Of a DNA stretch of 64,000 bases, positions 26,324 to 35,978 are shown in pieces. The stretch lies in NCBI RefSeq assembly GCF_001884185.1, contig NZ_MAOE01000077.1, forward strand, positions 40,569 to 104,568, in the 5' to 3' direction. Both the position numbers and the translations under genes were made by a program. Positions within the stretch are counted from its first letter, which is position 1; the number at the start of each line of letters is the position of its first letter. This stretch comes from Bacillus albus. GTDB lineage: Bacteria; Bacillota; Bacilli; Bacillales; Bacillaceae_G. The notes below the pieces were generated by a model. That model made no database searches and was not told where the DNA came from. It was given only the letters and a program-made list of their open reading frames with translations.

Positions 26324-28177
26324 ATGATATTTAAACTTTCTATGTCAGGACTAAAAAGTAAGCTAAACGATTATATTGTCTTACTTGTTGGTCTTGTTAT
26401 GTCAATTTCAATTTTTTACATGTTTCAAACGCTAGCATTAAATAAAGCATTTGTTGAATCAAATACTACTATTCGGTCAATTGGACCTGTTTTTCATACG
26501 GGTTCAGTTTTATTAGCAATTATTACATTCTTTTATGTTCTATATGCAAATTCTTTTTTGATGTCTCTTCGCCAAAAAGAATTTGGGATGTATATGATGT
26601 TAGGTGCTAAAAAGCATAAGGTGACATTACTTATGTTTCTAGAAACAATTATTATTGGGACAGTATCTTTAATAATTGGAATTACAGTAGGAATAGGACT
26701 TTCACAAGGAATTGGTAAACTTCTTATGAAGCAACTGGATTTTACGGCGAGTGGTTACCAAGGCTTTTATGTACCATCTATGTTAGTTACTTGTATGTTC
26801 TTCTTGGTATTATTTGTGTTATCTGCCATTATGAATAGTGTAAAATTATCACGTCTCTCCGTTCTACAACTTGTACATGCAGATGCTTCAGCAGAACGTA
26901 CAATGATTAAAGGGAAGTGGACGGGAATCGTTTCATTTTTAGCCATCATTTTATTAGGTAGTGGTTATGCTTCCATGATTTATATGAATAAATTAAAAGA
27001 ACAAGGTCCTATGATTGCAATGATTACAACTACAGCTGGAACGTATATGTTATTCTCTTCTGCACTTCCGTTTATTATTCAAAAGTTAAAGAGTAATAAG
27101 AAACGCAGTGAGAAAGGTCTGAATGCTTTTACATTTGCTCAGCTAAACTTTCGTATTAATAGTTTAACAAAGGTACTCGCAACAGTAGCTATGTTAATAG
27201 CACTTGGTGCGGGGGCCATTTCAGGTGGGATGGCTTTCAAAAATAACGTAATGAAATCGACTGACCAAATTGAAATATACGATACAGTCCTTCATAATCC
27301 GACACTAGAAGAAAAAAACATTTTAGATGGTATTACATTTAAAGAAAAAAATGAATACCGTTATAAAGTGGATGAGAAGTATATTTACTACTTGAAAGAA
27401 GATTTAGAGAAAAATCGTCCGCTTGTACAAGCTGGAATAGAAAAAAAGGATAGAGGAAAAGTAAAACGAGTCTCTGAAAATCTTCCTGTAGGAGCCATTT
27501 CAAAATATGATGAGGAGAATAGAGAGAATTCAAATATTATCCCAGAAGAATGGGATGACGCTTTACGCTCTATGCAACCAACCTATTTAAATTACATGGG
27601 AAAAGTAAAAAAAATAGTAAATCAACAAATGTATGATGGAATTCAAGAAAAAGAAAGCACTGTTGTAATTGGAAAAACGGAAGATTTTATAACATATTTA
27701 GACAAATGGAAAAAAATTGACGAGTTGCAGCTAGTTAAATATAAAAATGTCACAGCTGAAGATATCTTTAGTAAATATCGAATATATAATGGAATTTATG
27801 CCAGCGCCAGTGGAACTGTATTTATGGGCTTCTTTTTAGGTATTGCTTTCCTTGCGATGATGGCAAGCTGCTTAATGTTTAAGATCCTTTCCGGTGCATC
27901 AAAAGATATTGTATGCTATGAAATGCTACGTAAAATTGGGGTCCGTCATGAACTATTAACAAAATCTATTTATAAAGAGCTATTTTTAGTATTTTTATTC
28001 CCAGGAATAATAGGTATGGTTCACGTGCTATTGGGGATGAACATTTTTGGTTTCATCTTAATTGATCCATATTTCCGAATTTGGTTACCAATTTTCATTT
28101 TCCTTGTTATCTATTCAATCTATTACTTTATTACAGTTCAATTTTATAAAGGAATTGTTCTTCCGAAAGAAAAGTAA
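26324..28177 (+). CDS. ABC transporter permease, BceB/YxdM-like
   Basis: 617 aa, about ten membrane helices with two FtsX-type regions and a large extracellular domain of ~200 residues between helices 7 and 8 (about 320-500), as in BceB-type sensors/transporters. It forms a complex with the ATPase just upstream and normally passes the peptide signal to a partner histidine kinase. The coding frame is full length. After its stop, 28225-28260 contains TTAAGAA and TTCTTAA repeats and no clear terminator. Confidence 0.9.
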   Translation: MIFKLSMSGLKSKLNDYIVLLVGLVMSISIFYMFQTLALNKAFVESNTTIRSIGPVFHTGSVLLAIITFFYVLYANSFLMSLRQKEFGMYMMLGAKKHKVTLLMFLETIIIGTVSLIIGITVGIGLSQGIGKLLMKQLDFTASGYQGFYVPSMLVTCMFFLVLFVLSAIMNSVKLSRLSVLQLVHADASAERTMIKGKWTGIVSFLAIILLGSGYASMIYMNKLKEQGPMIAMITTTAGTYMLFSSALPFIIQKLKSNKKRSEKGLNAFTFAQLNFRINSLTKVLATVAMLIALGAGAISGGMAFKNNVMKSTDQIEIYDTVLHNPTLEEKNILDGITFKEKNEYRYKVDEKYIYYLKEDLEKNRPLVQAGIEKKDRGKVKRVSENLPVGAISKYDEENRENSNIIPEEWDDALRSMQPTYLNYMGKVKKIVNQQMYDGIQEKESTVVIGKTEDFITYLDKWKKIDELQLVKYKNVTAEDIFSKYRIYNGIYASASGTVFMGFFLGIAFLAMMASCLMFKILSGASKDIVCYEMLRKIGVRHELLTKSIYKELFLVFLFPGIIGMVHVLLGMNIFGFILIDPYFRIWLPIFIFLVIYSIYYFITVQFYKGIVLPKEK

Positions 28178-28811
28178 TAAGTATATAATTTTTAACTATA
28201 GATGATTCTATATCTTCGACTTAATAATTTAAGAATGAGATAAGAAATTCTTAAGTAAAAGACCTAAAACTACTTGTTAATGTTTTGGGTCTTTTATATT
28301 TAAAAATCCAAACTGTTTAGACCTTCTTGTCTAGATGTTTTTTTTATGTCTCAATAACGTAACGTGAAAGTTCAAACTTTATGAGCATAGGGCAAGAAAC
28401 CCTAAACTATTTAGCCAATAATACAATAAAATAATATAAAAACAAACTGTTACATATAGCACTAGAATTTGTAAATAAGGCTCAAAGCACATATCTAAAA
28501 TCTCGAAGATTTTATTTTAATGAAAAGATTGGACGAAAAGAATTCGAGGATTTTTTTGCAAAGTATGAAAATTAGACCGTGAACTTAAAGAAGTTAAATA
28601 TTGCTTCTTGAAAGCTCAATGTTTTACACATACGATTGTTAAAGACCATATTTATCTTTATGAAACTTGCTATATCTGTAAATGATGAATAGAACTGAAA
28701 ATATCTTTATATAATCTTGATATAAATTTCTCATTATCTTTCTATAAATATGAGATTATCTAAATATGAACAAGCTACACTCTCCTTAGAAAGAATTGAG
28801 GAGAGGTATAT
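28178..28811. other. Intergenic: bcr-like repeat and a frameshifted small gene
   Basis: 28300-28440 is a partial bcr-like repeat (CTAAACTATTTAGCCAAT, related to 24560 and 33540). 28453-28685 holds a broken gene, described separately. An inverted pair TCTCAT...ATGAGA near 28731-28756 lies in the probable promoter region of the following gene. Confidence 0.5.
28453..28685 (+). pseudogene. Frameshifted small protein, unknown
   Basis: One frame reads NKAQSTYLKSRRFYFNEK up to a stop at 28573. The next frame continues LDRELKEVKYCFLKAQCF and ends ETCYICK at 28685. Joined, they make a plausible ~75-residue cytoplasmic protein with several Cys; a single-base shift near 28570 separates them. I do not know the family, and no convincing start is visible. 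Confidence 0.4.
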
Positions 28812-29585
28812 ATGAAGTATATTAGGAAAGAAACATTTTGTTTATTAACTATCGCAGGTCTAGGCATCTGTATAGGTATGTCAAATAGTGGAAGTCCAAA
28901 AGTCGAAAAAAATTCACCTGTCGTTGTGCAAGAGGTGCAACAAAAACCTGAAGCAGATGAAAAAGAAAATGTATTAATAGAACAAAAAAAAGAGGTAATA
29001 AAGCCATTAGATGTTCAATTAATCTTACAAAAACCAGAATTGATGCGAGGTTGTGAAGTAACAAGTCTCGCTATGGTATTACAATTTTCAGGAGTGCAAG
29101 TAGATAAAATGGAATTAGCTTCTAAAATTAACTATGTACCATTTCAAAGGAATGGTTTAAAAGGTAATATGCATAAAGGGTTTATTGGAGATATGGATAC
29201 TTTTAATAAACCTGGATTAGGTGTTTATGTTGAACCTATTTTAGAATTAGCGAAGTTATATGTTCCAAATGAAAAAGTGGTGGATTTAAGTCAACAAGAA
29301 CCTGAACATATATATAAAATGATTGACCAAGGGAAACCTGTATGGGTAATAACAAATGCTAAGTTTAAACACCTACCCGATAACCAATTTCAAACTTGGA
29401 AAACAGATGTAGGAGAAATGAAAGTAACATATCACCAACACAGTGTTGTTGTGACGGATTATGATGAACAGTATGTATATATTAACGATCCACTAAAAAA
29501 AGATAAACATAGAGCGATTAATCGAAATGATTTTGAACAATCTTGGATTCAGATGGGAAGACAAGCAATGACCATTTCGATTTAA
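28812..29585 (+). CDS. C39-like secreted peptidase-fold protein
   Basis: 257 aa with an N-terminal membrane/signal segment, a Lys/Glu/Val-rich linker (28-65) and a papain-like C39 domain of the YvpB type. The putative catalytic Cys81 lies in RGCEVTSLAMVL, His210 in YHQHSVVVTDY, and Asn/Asp225-226 in YINDPL. It lies outside the membrane. It starts the operon with the response regulator and sensor kinase (27 bp gap), so it may process or bind a peptide that the kinase detects; that is inference. GAGGAGAGG precedes the ATG. Confidence 0.82.
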   Translation: MKYIRKETFCLLTIAGLGICIGMSNSGSPKVEKNSPVVVQEVQQKPEADEKENVLIEQKKEVIKPLDVQLILQKPELMRGCEVTSLAMVLQFSGVQVDKMELASKINYVPFQRNGLKGNMHKGFIGDMDTFNKPGLGVYVEPILELAKLYVPNEKVVDLSQQEPEHIYKMIDQGKPVWVITNAKFKHLPDNQFQTWKTDVGEMKVTYHQHSVVVTDYDEQYVYINDPLKKDKHRAINRNDFEQSWIQMGRQAMTISI

Positions 29586-29612
29586 GTGAACGAAGATTGG
29601 GTGAGAATAGAA

Positions 29613-30293
29613 ATGAAAAAAGTGTTGATTATTGAAGATGAAGAGATTATACGAGAGGCTGTAGCACATTATTTCTCGCATGATGGATATGAAGTGGTAA
29701 CTGCAGAAGATGGACAAATTGGATTAGATATATTTGCTGCACATGATAACGATATCAGTTTAGTTATATTAGATATCATGCTCCCAGTAATGGATGGATG
29801 GTCAGTTTGTAGACGTATCCGTAAGAACTCTAATGTTCCTATTATCTTATTAACAGCTCGAAGTGATGAAGATGATACATTACTTGGATTTGAATTAGGT
29901 GCTGATGATTATGTAACGAAACCATTCAAACCTACAATCTTATTAGCGAGAGCAAAACGTTTGTTCAAAGATACAAATCAAAATGTTCAATTTCAGGACT
30001 GCATTGATTTATGTGGTATTCGCTTAGATAAATCAGCGCGTTCGGTTTCTATAGATGGACAAAGAGTAGAGTTTACACATACAGAGTATGAAATTTTACA
30101 ATCTTTAATGGAGCATAAGGAACAAGTATTAACGAGAGAGCAATTAATCACAAATATTTGGGGATATGATTATGACGGAGATGATAAAACACTAACTGCA
30201 CATATGCGTAATGTACGTTTGAAACTTGGTGAGAAAGCAAAACACATTACTACAGTTGTTCGTACGGGATATAAGTTTGAGGTAGAGAAATGA
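29613..30293 (+). CDS. OmpR/PhoB-family response regulator
   Basis: 226 aa. Receiver domain with acidic pocket EDEE, phospho-acceptor Asp54 in LDIMLPVMDGW and Lys in VTKPFKP. The C-terminal winged helix ends in TVVRTGYKF. ATG 29613 with GGTGAG just upstream is preferred over the in-frame GTG at 29586. It overlaps the kinase gene by 4 bp (ATGA). Likely target: the direct TTAAGA repeats before the YxeA/ABC operon. It may also control the NRPS-side genes, but no evidence was seen. Confidence 0.92.
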   Translation: MKKVLIIEDEEIIREAVAHYFSHDGYEVVTAEDGQIGLDIFAAHDNDISLVILDIMLPVMDGWSVCRRIRKNSNVPIILLTARSDEDDTLLGFELGADDYVTKPFKPTILLARAKRLFKDTNQNVQFQDCIDLCGIRLDKSARSVSIDGQRVEFTHTEYEILQSLMEHKEQVLTREQLITNIWGYDYDGDDKTLTAHMRNVRLKLGEKAKHITTVVRTGYKFEVEK

Positions 30294-32137
30294 TGAGAAA
30301 GAAAATTGTATTTCAGTTATTTTCTCTTACATTTTTACTATGCTGCATGATTATCACAGCTATCTTTTTAGGGCAAATGTATGTGATGAAATACTTGTAT
30401 ATAGATAAAGAAAAAGAAAATGTTCAGAAGCAATTACAACAATATTATACATTTTATGAAGCTCATAAACAGGACGAAAATACACTTCAGAGGAAAGAAC
30501 TCTCGTATGTGAATCAGCAGGGGATTATGATTGCTAGGCTTGATAAAGAAGCGAATATAAAGAAATTACCATCAGGAGATTACTATATAAAAGCGGCTGA
30601 TAAAAACGATCCAAGTCGAACATCTAAAGTCGTATTTAACAATTTAATTAACGCAAAGAGAGATATGGATTCTAATTTTAGCATTTTAATTACGAGTTTA
30701 ATCGATAAGACGACCAAAACAGCCATCATGGATACAGTGAGTAAAGGACCAAATAAGGATATCGTTGTTCCTACAACATTAAAAATAAAAGGCTATGATG
30801 GAGGATTTGTCGCTCCTACTTATTATCAGATGGATAAACACATGATGTCAGGTGCTAAAAATGGTTTTAAAGCTTTTTCAAAAGAAGAAAGTGATAAATA
30901 TTATTTTTTAGAGGGTATTGTGACAGAGATAAATTTCCCAGTGTATTTTAATCCGGAAATTGACAATACATTGTACGGTAATGAAATGTTTGCAAATCGT
31001 ATTTTACAATTTCAATCAGATTGGATTAGCGATAAAGTAAAATTACATGGAGAAGAGTGGGTTCAGAATGAAATTAGTATAAATGGAATTAAGTATCTAG
31101 AAACAATAAAACCACTCATGAAAGATGGACAAGTAAAGGAATTTATTTATACATTGTCTTCGCTACAACCAATTACTAAAGCAACAGATATAATGAGTGA
31201 TTATTATGTATATATTATTGCATTTGTGTTGGTTTTATCACTGATTGTGAGCTTGTATTATTCAAGAATTATTAGCAAACCATTATTAAAGATCAATGAA
31301 GCAACGAAAAAAATAATGGAATTTCAGTTTAAAGACAAGCTTTCTATCAAGTCAAAAAATGAAATTGGAGAGCTTTCATCTAATATTAATCAGCTCTCAG
31401 AAAGAATGGAAGGCTATATCAGTCAGTTAAAAACAGACTTAGAGAAAGAGAAGAAATTAGAACAGACACGAAAAGATTTCATTGCAGGCGTTTCACATGA
31501 ATTAAAAACACCTCTCAGTGTGATGCAAATATCTGCTTCCATGCTGCAAGATGGTATCGCACCTGAAATGAATCAATATTATTGGGAAGCATTAGAAAAA
31601 GAAATAGAGAAAATGAATGTACTAATTGATGAAATGTTGAATTTAGCTAAATATGAGTCCGGAACGTACCAGATACAGATGGAGCAAGTGAATATAGGGG
31701 CTTTAATTCAAAAGATAGAAAAAGATTTACAAGTTCAAATTGATGAAAAATCACTTCAAATTAAATTAAATATAGATGATGTGTGTGTGAAAGGGAAAAC
31801 GAATTTATTGGAACAGGTCATTACAAACTTGTTTACAAATGCTATTCGTTATACAGATGCGAAACAAACAATTGTGATAGATGTAAAAGAGGAGCAACAT
31901 GACGTATATATAGGGTTTGAAAATAAAGGTTCACATATAGCAGAAGAAAATATCGATAAAATATGGGATCAATTCTATAGAGTGGATAAGGCAAGAAAAC
32001 GAGTGTTTAGTGGAACGGGCCTTGGATTGGCCATAGTAAAGAATATATTCGAATTACATGCTGCAAAGTACGGTGTTAATAATACTGAAGATGGAGTATT
32101 GTTCTACTTCCGTTTAGAAAAATGTGATGCAAAGTAG
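30290..32137 (+). CDS. Sensor histidine kinase with large extracellular domain
   Basis: 615 aa. TM1 at about 8-30, a ~270-residue extracellular sensor, TM2 at about 305-325, HAMP, coiled coil, dimerisation H-box with His403 in GVSHELKTPLS, and an ATPase domain with N box TNLFTNAIRY and G box GTGLGLAI. Kinases paired with Bce-type transporters usually have almost no extracellular domain, so this one may bind a ligand itself. Co-transcribed with the regulator. The nearest known two-component group was not determined. Confidence 0.92.
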   Translation: MMRKKIVFQLFSLTFLLCCMIITAIFLGQMYVMKYLYIDKEKENVQKQLQQYYTFYEAHKQDENTLQRKELSYVNQQGIMIARLDKEANIKKLPSGDYYIKAADKNDPSRTSKVVFNNLINAKRDMDSNFSILITSLIDKTTKTAIMDTVSKGPNKDIVVPTTLKIKGYDGGFVAPTYYQMDKHMMSGAKNGFKAFSKEESDKYYFLEGIVTEINFPVYFNPEIDNTLYGNEMFANRILQFQSDWISDKVKLHGEEWVQNEISINGIKYLETIKPLMKDGQVKEFIYTLSSLQPITKATDIMSDYYVYIIAFVLVLSLIVSLYYSRIISKPLLKINEATKKIMEFQFKDKLSIKSKNEIGELSSNINQLSERMEGYISQLKTDLEKEKKLEQTRKDFIAGVSHELKTPLSVMQISASMLQDGIAPEMNQYYWEALEKEIEKMNVLIDEMLNLAKYESGTYQIQMEQVNIGALIQKIEKDLQVQIDEKSLQIKLNIDDVCVKGKTNLLEQVITNLFTNAIRYTDAKQTIVIDVKEEQHDVYIGFENKGSHIAEENIDKIWDQFYRVDKARKRVFSGTGLGLAIVKNIFELHAAKYGVNNTEDGVLFYFRLEKCDAK

Positions 32138-32412
32138 TATCTAGAAATAAATTGACAGCAAGATGGAACTATATCATCTGGTTTATTCTTATAGCAAGGT
32201 TAATTTCACCTTAGTTACCTGATAGTTTCTATAGTATCTATTCTTTATTTTCAACTGGTTTCGAACCTCCATATGTAAATTCAAAAGAAAAATTTAAATA
32301 CGGGCATACGATTATCTTTTTATTAGAACATAATTCTAATTTGTATCCCGTACCAGGAATAGCAAATTTAAATAAAAATAAAAGTAAAAGTATGTTAAAA
32401 AGGAGAATTCTA

Positions 32413-33306
32413 ATGATTAAAAAATTCCAAAAAAAATCATATCGTTGGTCTGCGATAGGGGCTGTGGCAGTTATTGCTGTATCATCTGTATCCTTATTAA
32501 ATGCCCGTGCTGATATACCGACAAATTCTGAGAAAAAACAAATAGAAGTAAAAAATAATATGAAAGAATTAAAAACACAACCTGATATTTCTATACAGCA
32601 AATTGTAGAAAAAATGATTGGTACAAAAGAACAGGCAGAGGCAGAATTTTTTGTTTCAGAAGGAGAATATAATACTTTACTTACAGAAGTTGGAGTGGCG
32701 CAAAATCTGTTTACGAAAGAAGAATTTAAGCGATTTATTGATTTAGAAACAGAGGCATATACTTTGGGTAAAAAAGTAAAATTAGTAGGAAGTCCTGACA
32801 AGTTAGACCCCGAAGAGCAAAAGAAATATGAGAAAAATGATGAAAAAATAGGACCATTTAGACAGAAAATTTATTCACAATTTAATTTGACTAAAAAGGA
32901 AGCACAGGAATATCTTGATTTTCAAATTAAGAAACCAATGTATGTAGTAAAAGGGTATAAACTAAGTGGAGAAGATGTTCAAACACCGTTGGCTATTAAA
33001 AAAATGAATCCCACTATTGTTTATGAATATCGAAATGAAGATTCCGTATATATGGTGTATCAATCTGCAGTTAGAGATCAAGGAGAAGATTCGCTGAAGG
33101 GGATAGTAGGGACTAGTGAAAAGATAACTAATTATGAATTAGTCGGGACAAAAATAAGTTTATCTGAAAATACAAAGGATAAATTTAAAGTAATGAAGAT
33201 GATTGTTCCTGCAAAAGGAAAGAATAATACTTATCAAGTTACAATTCTTGCAGATAATTTAAGTAAAGAAGAATTAGAGAAAATTATGCTGTCCTTTCTA
33301 AAATAA
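32413..33306 (+). CDS. Secreted protein, DUF4367-like C-terminus
   Basis: 297 aa. ATG 32413 is preceded by AAAGGAG; the open frame extends upstream to 32341, but without a ribosome binding site. N-terminal signal sequence (about 12-33, then ARADIP). The last ~120 residues, with YKLSGEDVQTP, VYMVYQSA and DNLSKEELEKI, resemble the DUF4367/LolA-like domain found in Bacillus secreted and anti-sigma-associated proteins. The middle part is charged and helical. Monocistronic downstream of the kinase. Function unknown. Confidence 0.75.
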   Translation: MIKKFQKKSYRWSAIGAVAVIAVSSVSLLNARADIPTNSEKKQIEVKNNMKELKTQPDISIQQIVEKMIGTKEQAEAEFFVSEGEYNTLLTEVGVAQNLFTKEEFKRFIDLETEAYTLGKKVKLVGSPDKLDPEEQKKYEKNDEKIGPFRQKIYSQFNLTKKEAQEYLDFQIKKPMYVVKGYKLSGEDVQTPLAIKKMNPTIVYEYRNEDSVYMVYQSAVRDQGEDSLKGIVGTSEKITNYELVGTKISLSENTKDKFKVMKMIVPAKGKNNTYQVTILADNLSKEELEKIMLSFLK

Positions 33307-33339
33307 AAATAGAGTCTCAGAATTCCATTTAAATGGACT

Positions 33340-33625
33340 AAACTAAGAAGAGGGTATTATGTTCAATATACGAGCATATATCCTCTTTTCTTATACATAT
33401 TAGATTAGTAATACAGATATTGAAAATCATGCTAATGATACACGTAGTTATATATATCTGAAGCAACTCCTTTATAAAAAAGTAGATACTTCTATTCCTA
33501 AAACAATGATAGGAATAGAAGTATCTACTTTTTGAACCTAGGACAAGAAACTCTAAACTACTTTGCCAGTAATAATACAATAAAACCAGAGATACAAAAA
33601 CATCCTGCATGGTTCAAACATTTTG
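33340..33625. repeat. bcr-like dispersed repeat with 24-bp hairpin
   Basis: The hairpin arms 33477-33500 and 33510-33533 are perfectly complementary over 24 bp, with a nine-base loop, an A-run on one side and a T-run on the other. It is followed by GGACAAGAAACTCTAAACTA, shared in near-identical form with 24790-24820 and 28393-28415. It resembles B. cereus group bcr elements; it may also terminate transcription from both sides. Confidence 0.6.
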
Positions 33626-33800
33626 TATCTCGTAGTATCAATTAGGTCACGTTAGTCAGTGGAGAATGTATAAAGATGCTTTACAACGATTTCACCCTTT
33701 CAACCACCCTTTTCTATAAACCTCTTGCGATCACTACAAACAAATTAACAGTAAAAACTGATTCCCCCTTAGTTTACAGGAAATCAGCTTTTTCTATGTG

Positions 33801-33832
33801 AAAAATATCTTAGCGTACGCTAAGATATTTTT
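33801..33832. repeat. Perfect 32-bp palindrome
   Basis: The left arm AAAAATATCTTAGCGT is followed directly by its exact complement, with no loop base left over. It may be a bidirectional terminator or a protein-binding site. It lies 0.88 kb before krsE and 0.5 kb after the DUF4367-like gene. Confidence 0.7.
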
Positions 33833-34710
33833 GGAAGTAAAAACCCTCTGTGTTTCTTTTTGATTAATATATTTACTGAACTTTCCTGCACAGATGCTCC
33901 TTCAATCCTAATATAAAAGCGATTTTGAAAGTAAGTAATTTGTAAGTAATGGGTAAGAAAAAAGAAATTCTCATTGCGTATGATAAAAATATAAAGAGGA
34001 ATGAAAGGGGAAAAAGGTATGACCTATTTATGAAAAATAAAACAGTAACGAGAGTGTTTTAAGGAAAAGAAGTAATTTCTATGATTAACATACATGTGGA
34101 AAAAGAGGAGTATATCGTGTGTTATGACTCAATAGCGTTTGTGAAAATAATATTAACTAAGATGATTGCAAATTCACCTTATTTTTATCTGAATTTTCCA
34201 ATTTGATTATTTCAACTTTATGAAGATAGTAGCTAGAAAATTTGTGTGATAGTATTTTAAATAGAAAAAAAAGACAATTCTGAAAAGAGGGTGTAATTTG
34301 GATGGTTTAACTATTGTAAATTTTAGGGTTAGATAGCTATTAATGGATTATTTTCATTGAGTAGAGTTTTAGCTTGTAGAATATGAAAATCAAAGAAAGT
34401 TGTTCAGATAAATTAATGAAATATTATCGTTTTTTACTGTGGTTGTAATGACGATATAACTAGAAATCATTTAATTTGTCCACGTTTATAGGTAAAAAAG
34501 ATTATTTAGGGTCAGAAGTGAACGTATAAAAACTAAAAATAAATATATTTGAATGCATAAATTATACCAAAGATATTGAATTTTATAGTTATTGAAGTTT
34601 GAATACTATTAAATTTCGGATGGATATATGTAGAGTTATAAATTATGTGCAAAAAAGAGGTATTGTGTACACCAAAACATCCGTTTTAGTAAATTTAAGG
34701 AGCACATTTT

Positions 34711-35964
34711 ATGAAAACTACCGATTCAAAAGGCCTATTAGGAAATAGGGTTTATTTACAAGTTTTCTCTGCCTATTCATTGCTTATGCTTGGTGTTTTT
34801 ATTGATATGTTAGCGATTATGACTATAGTTGGGTTTGAATGGGAAGTAGATCCTACTATGATTGGATTGATCCCTGTTGCATATGCACTTCCTGGAATTA
34901 TTTTTGGCTCATGGGCAGGTGTTATTGCAGATCGTTTTAGAAAAATTCCAATTATGATGTTCTGTAATTTGATGGTTGGTTTAATAACAATTGCTCTTTT
35001 ATTTGTACAAAATATCCACTGGCTCTTAGTGGCATTAATGATTCGTTCCATTTTTATTGTTTTCTATTATCCTGCACAACAAACACTAACAAGACAGATT
35101 GTATCCCCAGAGTTGCTTACTAAAGCAGTAAGTATCAACGGAATAGTAGAGCAGGGTACCAAGATAGTAGGCCCACTTATAGGGGGCATGTTGCTGAGTT
35201 GGTTTCAGCCAGAGTTCTGCCTCATTATAAGAGCTATAAGTTGTTTATTAGCTACGTTAGTTCTGATACCCACAATAAAATTCAAAGAAACTATATCGAA
35301 AGAACTTGTTGAAAAGCAAAAGCAAAGCACTTGGGCCGCTTGGGTACAAGGGTGGGGCTATGTGTTATCTAATCGGATAATATTATCAACTATGATTTTC
35401 GTTACAATAGCCATGGCAGTATTACAATTAGTAGACTCACAATTCCCGACTTTATTTAAGAGCTTATTCCCACATGATAAAAGTAAAATGGGATATATCA
35501 TTTCTATTATTGGTCTTGGCGGAATACTTGGTGCATTACTAACTCAGAAATTAAAACAATTTCAATATGGTTGGGTAGTATGTGGAGGCATGGTTTTAAT
35601 GGGAATTGGTTTTGGGGGGATTGGTTTGATAACGCCCGGTACGGTCTTCGTTTTGGCCTATCTGATTAGTTTTATCGCTGGTATTGGAAGTGGGCTGATG
35701 CTTGTATCTAATCAAGTCATTTTACAAATAGAATCTGATCAAGATCAAGTAGGAAGAGTATTTGGTATTCAAAGCAGTTTAACAAACGCAGTTCTAATTA
35801 TTTCTCCTGCTATGAGTGGCCCATTAGTGCATTTGTTTGGAGTAACCCAACTCTATGTTTATGGCGGGATTGGGCTTGTTGTCATTGGAGTAATTGGAGT
35901 TTCACTGCAGAAATATTTATGGGCTAAACATAAACACGAACCTATAAGAGCAAATAATTTTTGA
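34711..35964 (+). CDS. krsE: KrsE-type MFS exporter of the lipopeptide
   Basis: 417 aa with 12 predicted membrane helices, DHA3/EntS-like (GSWAGVIADRFRKIP between TM2 and TM3). It is the first gene of the NRPS operon, AAGGAG precedes the ATG, and krsA begins 14 bp after its stop. In the published kurstakin locus an exporter, krsE, holds exactly this place before krsA-krsB-krsC, so secretion of the lipopeptide is the likely role. An inference from position and family. Confidence 0.87.
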   Translation: MKTTDSKGLLGNRVYLQVFSAYSLLMLGVFIDMLAIMTIVGFEWEVDPTMIGLIPVAYALPGIIFGSWAGVIADRFRKIPIMMFCNLMVGLITIALLFVQNIHWLLVALMIRSIFIVFYYPAQQTLTRQIVSPELLTKAVSINGIVEQGTKIVGPLIGGMLLSWFQPEFCLIIRAISCLLATLVLIPTIKFKETISKELVEKQKQSTWAAWVQGWGYVLSNRIILSTMIFVTIAMAVLQLVDSQFPTLFKSLFPHDKSKMGYIISIIGLGGILGALLTQKLKQFQYGWVVCGGMVLMGIGFGGIGLITPGTVFVLAYLISFIAGIGSGLMLVSNQVILQIESDQDQVGRVFGIQSSLTNAVLIISPAMSGPLVHLFGVTQLYVYGGIGLVVIGVIGVSLQKYLWAKHKHEPIRANNF

Positions 35965-35978
35965 AGGGAAGATTTTTT

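Larger units (their letters stand above)
33307..34710. other. Long intergenic region with palindromes upstream of krsE
   Basis: 33340-33625 is a bcr-like repeat containing the hairpin listed separately. Further on are an AAAAACTGATT/AATCAGCTTTTT hairpin (33753-33793) and a perfect 32-bp palindrome (33801-33832). Between 33840 and 34560 only tiny broken frames occur (e.g. a 9-codon MKNKTVTRVF near 34030). CGGATG (34617-34622) and CATCCG (34678-34683) form a spaced inverted pair before krsE, and TGTGTACACC lies between them. I could not place a convincing sigma-A promoter. Confidence 0.5.

Noticed and set aside
34560-34710. A regulator-binding box (NprR or PlcR type) before krsE
   Set aside because: Known biology suggests NprR control of kurstakin genes, but I could not identify a matching operator or a convincing sigma-A promoter by eye.
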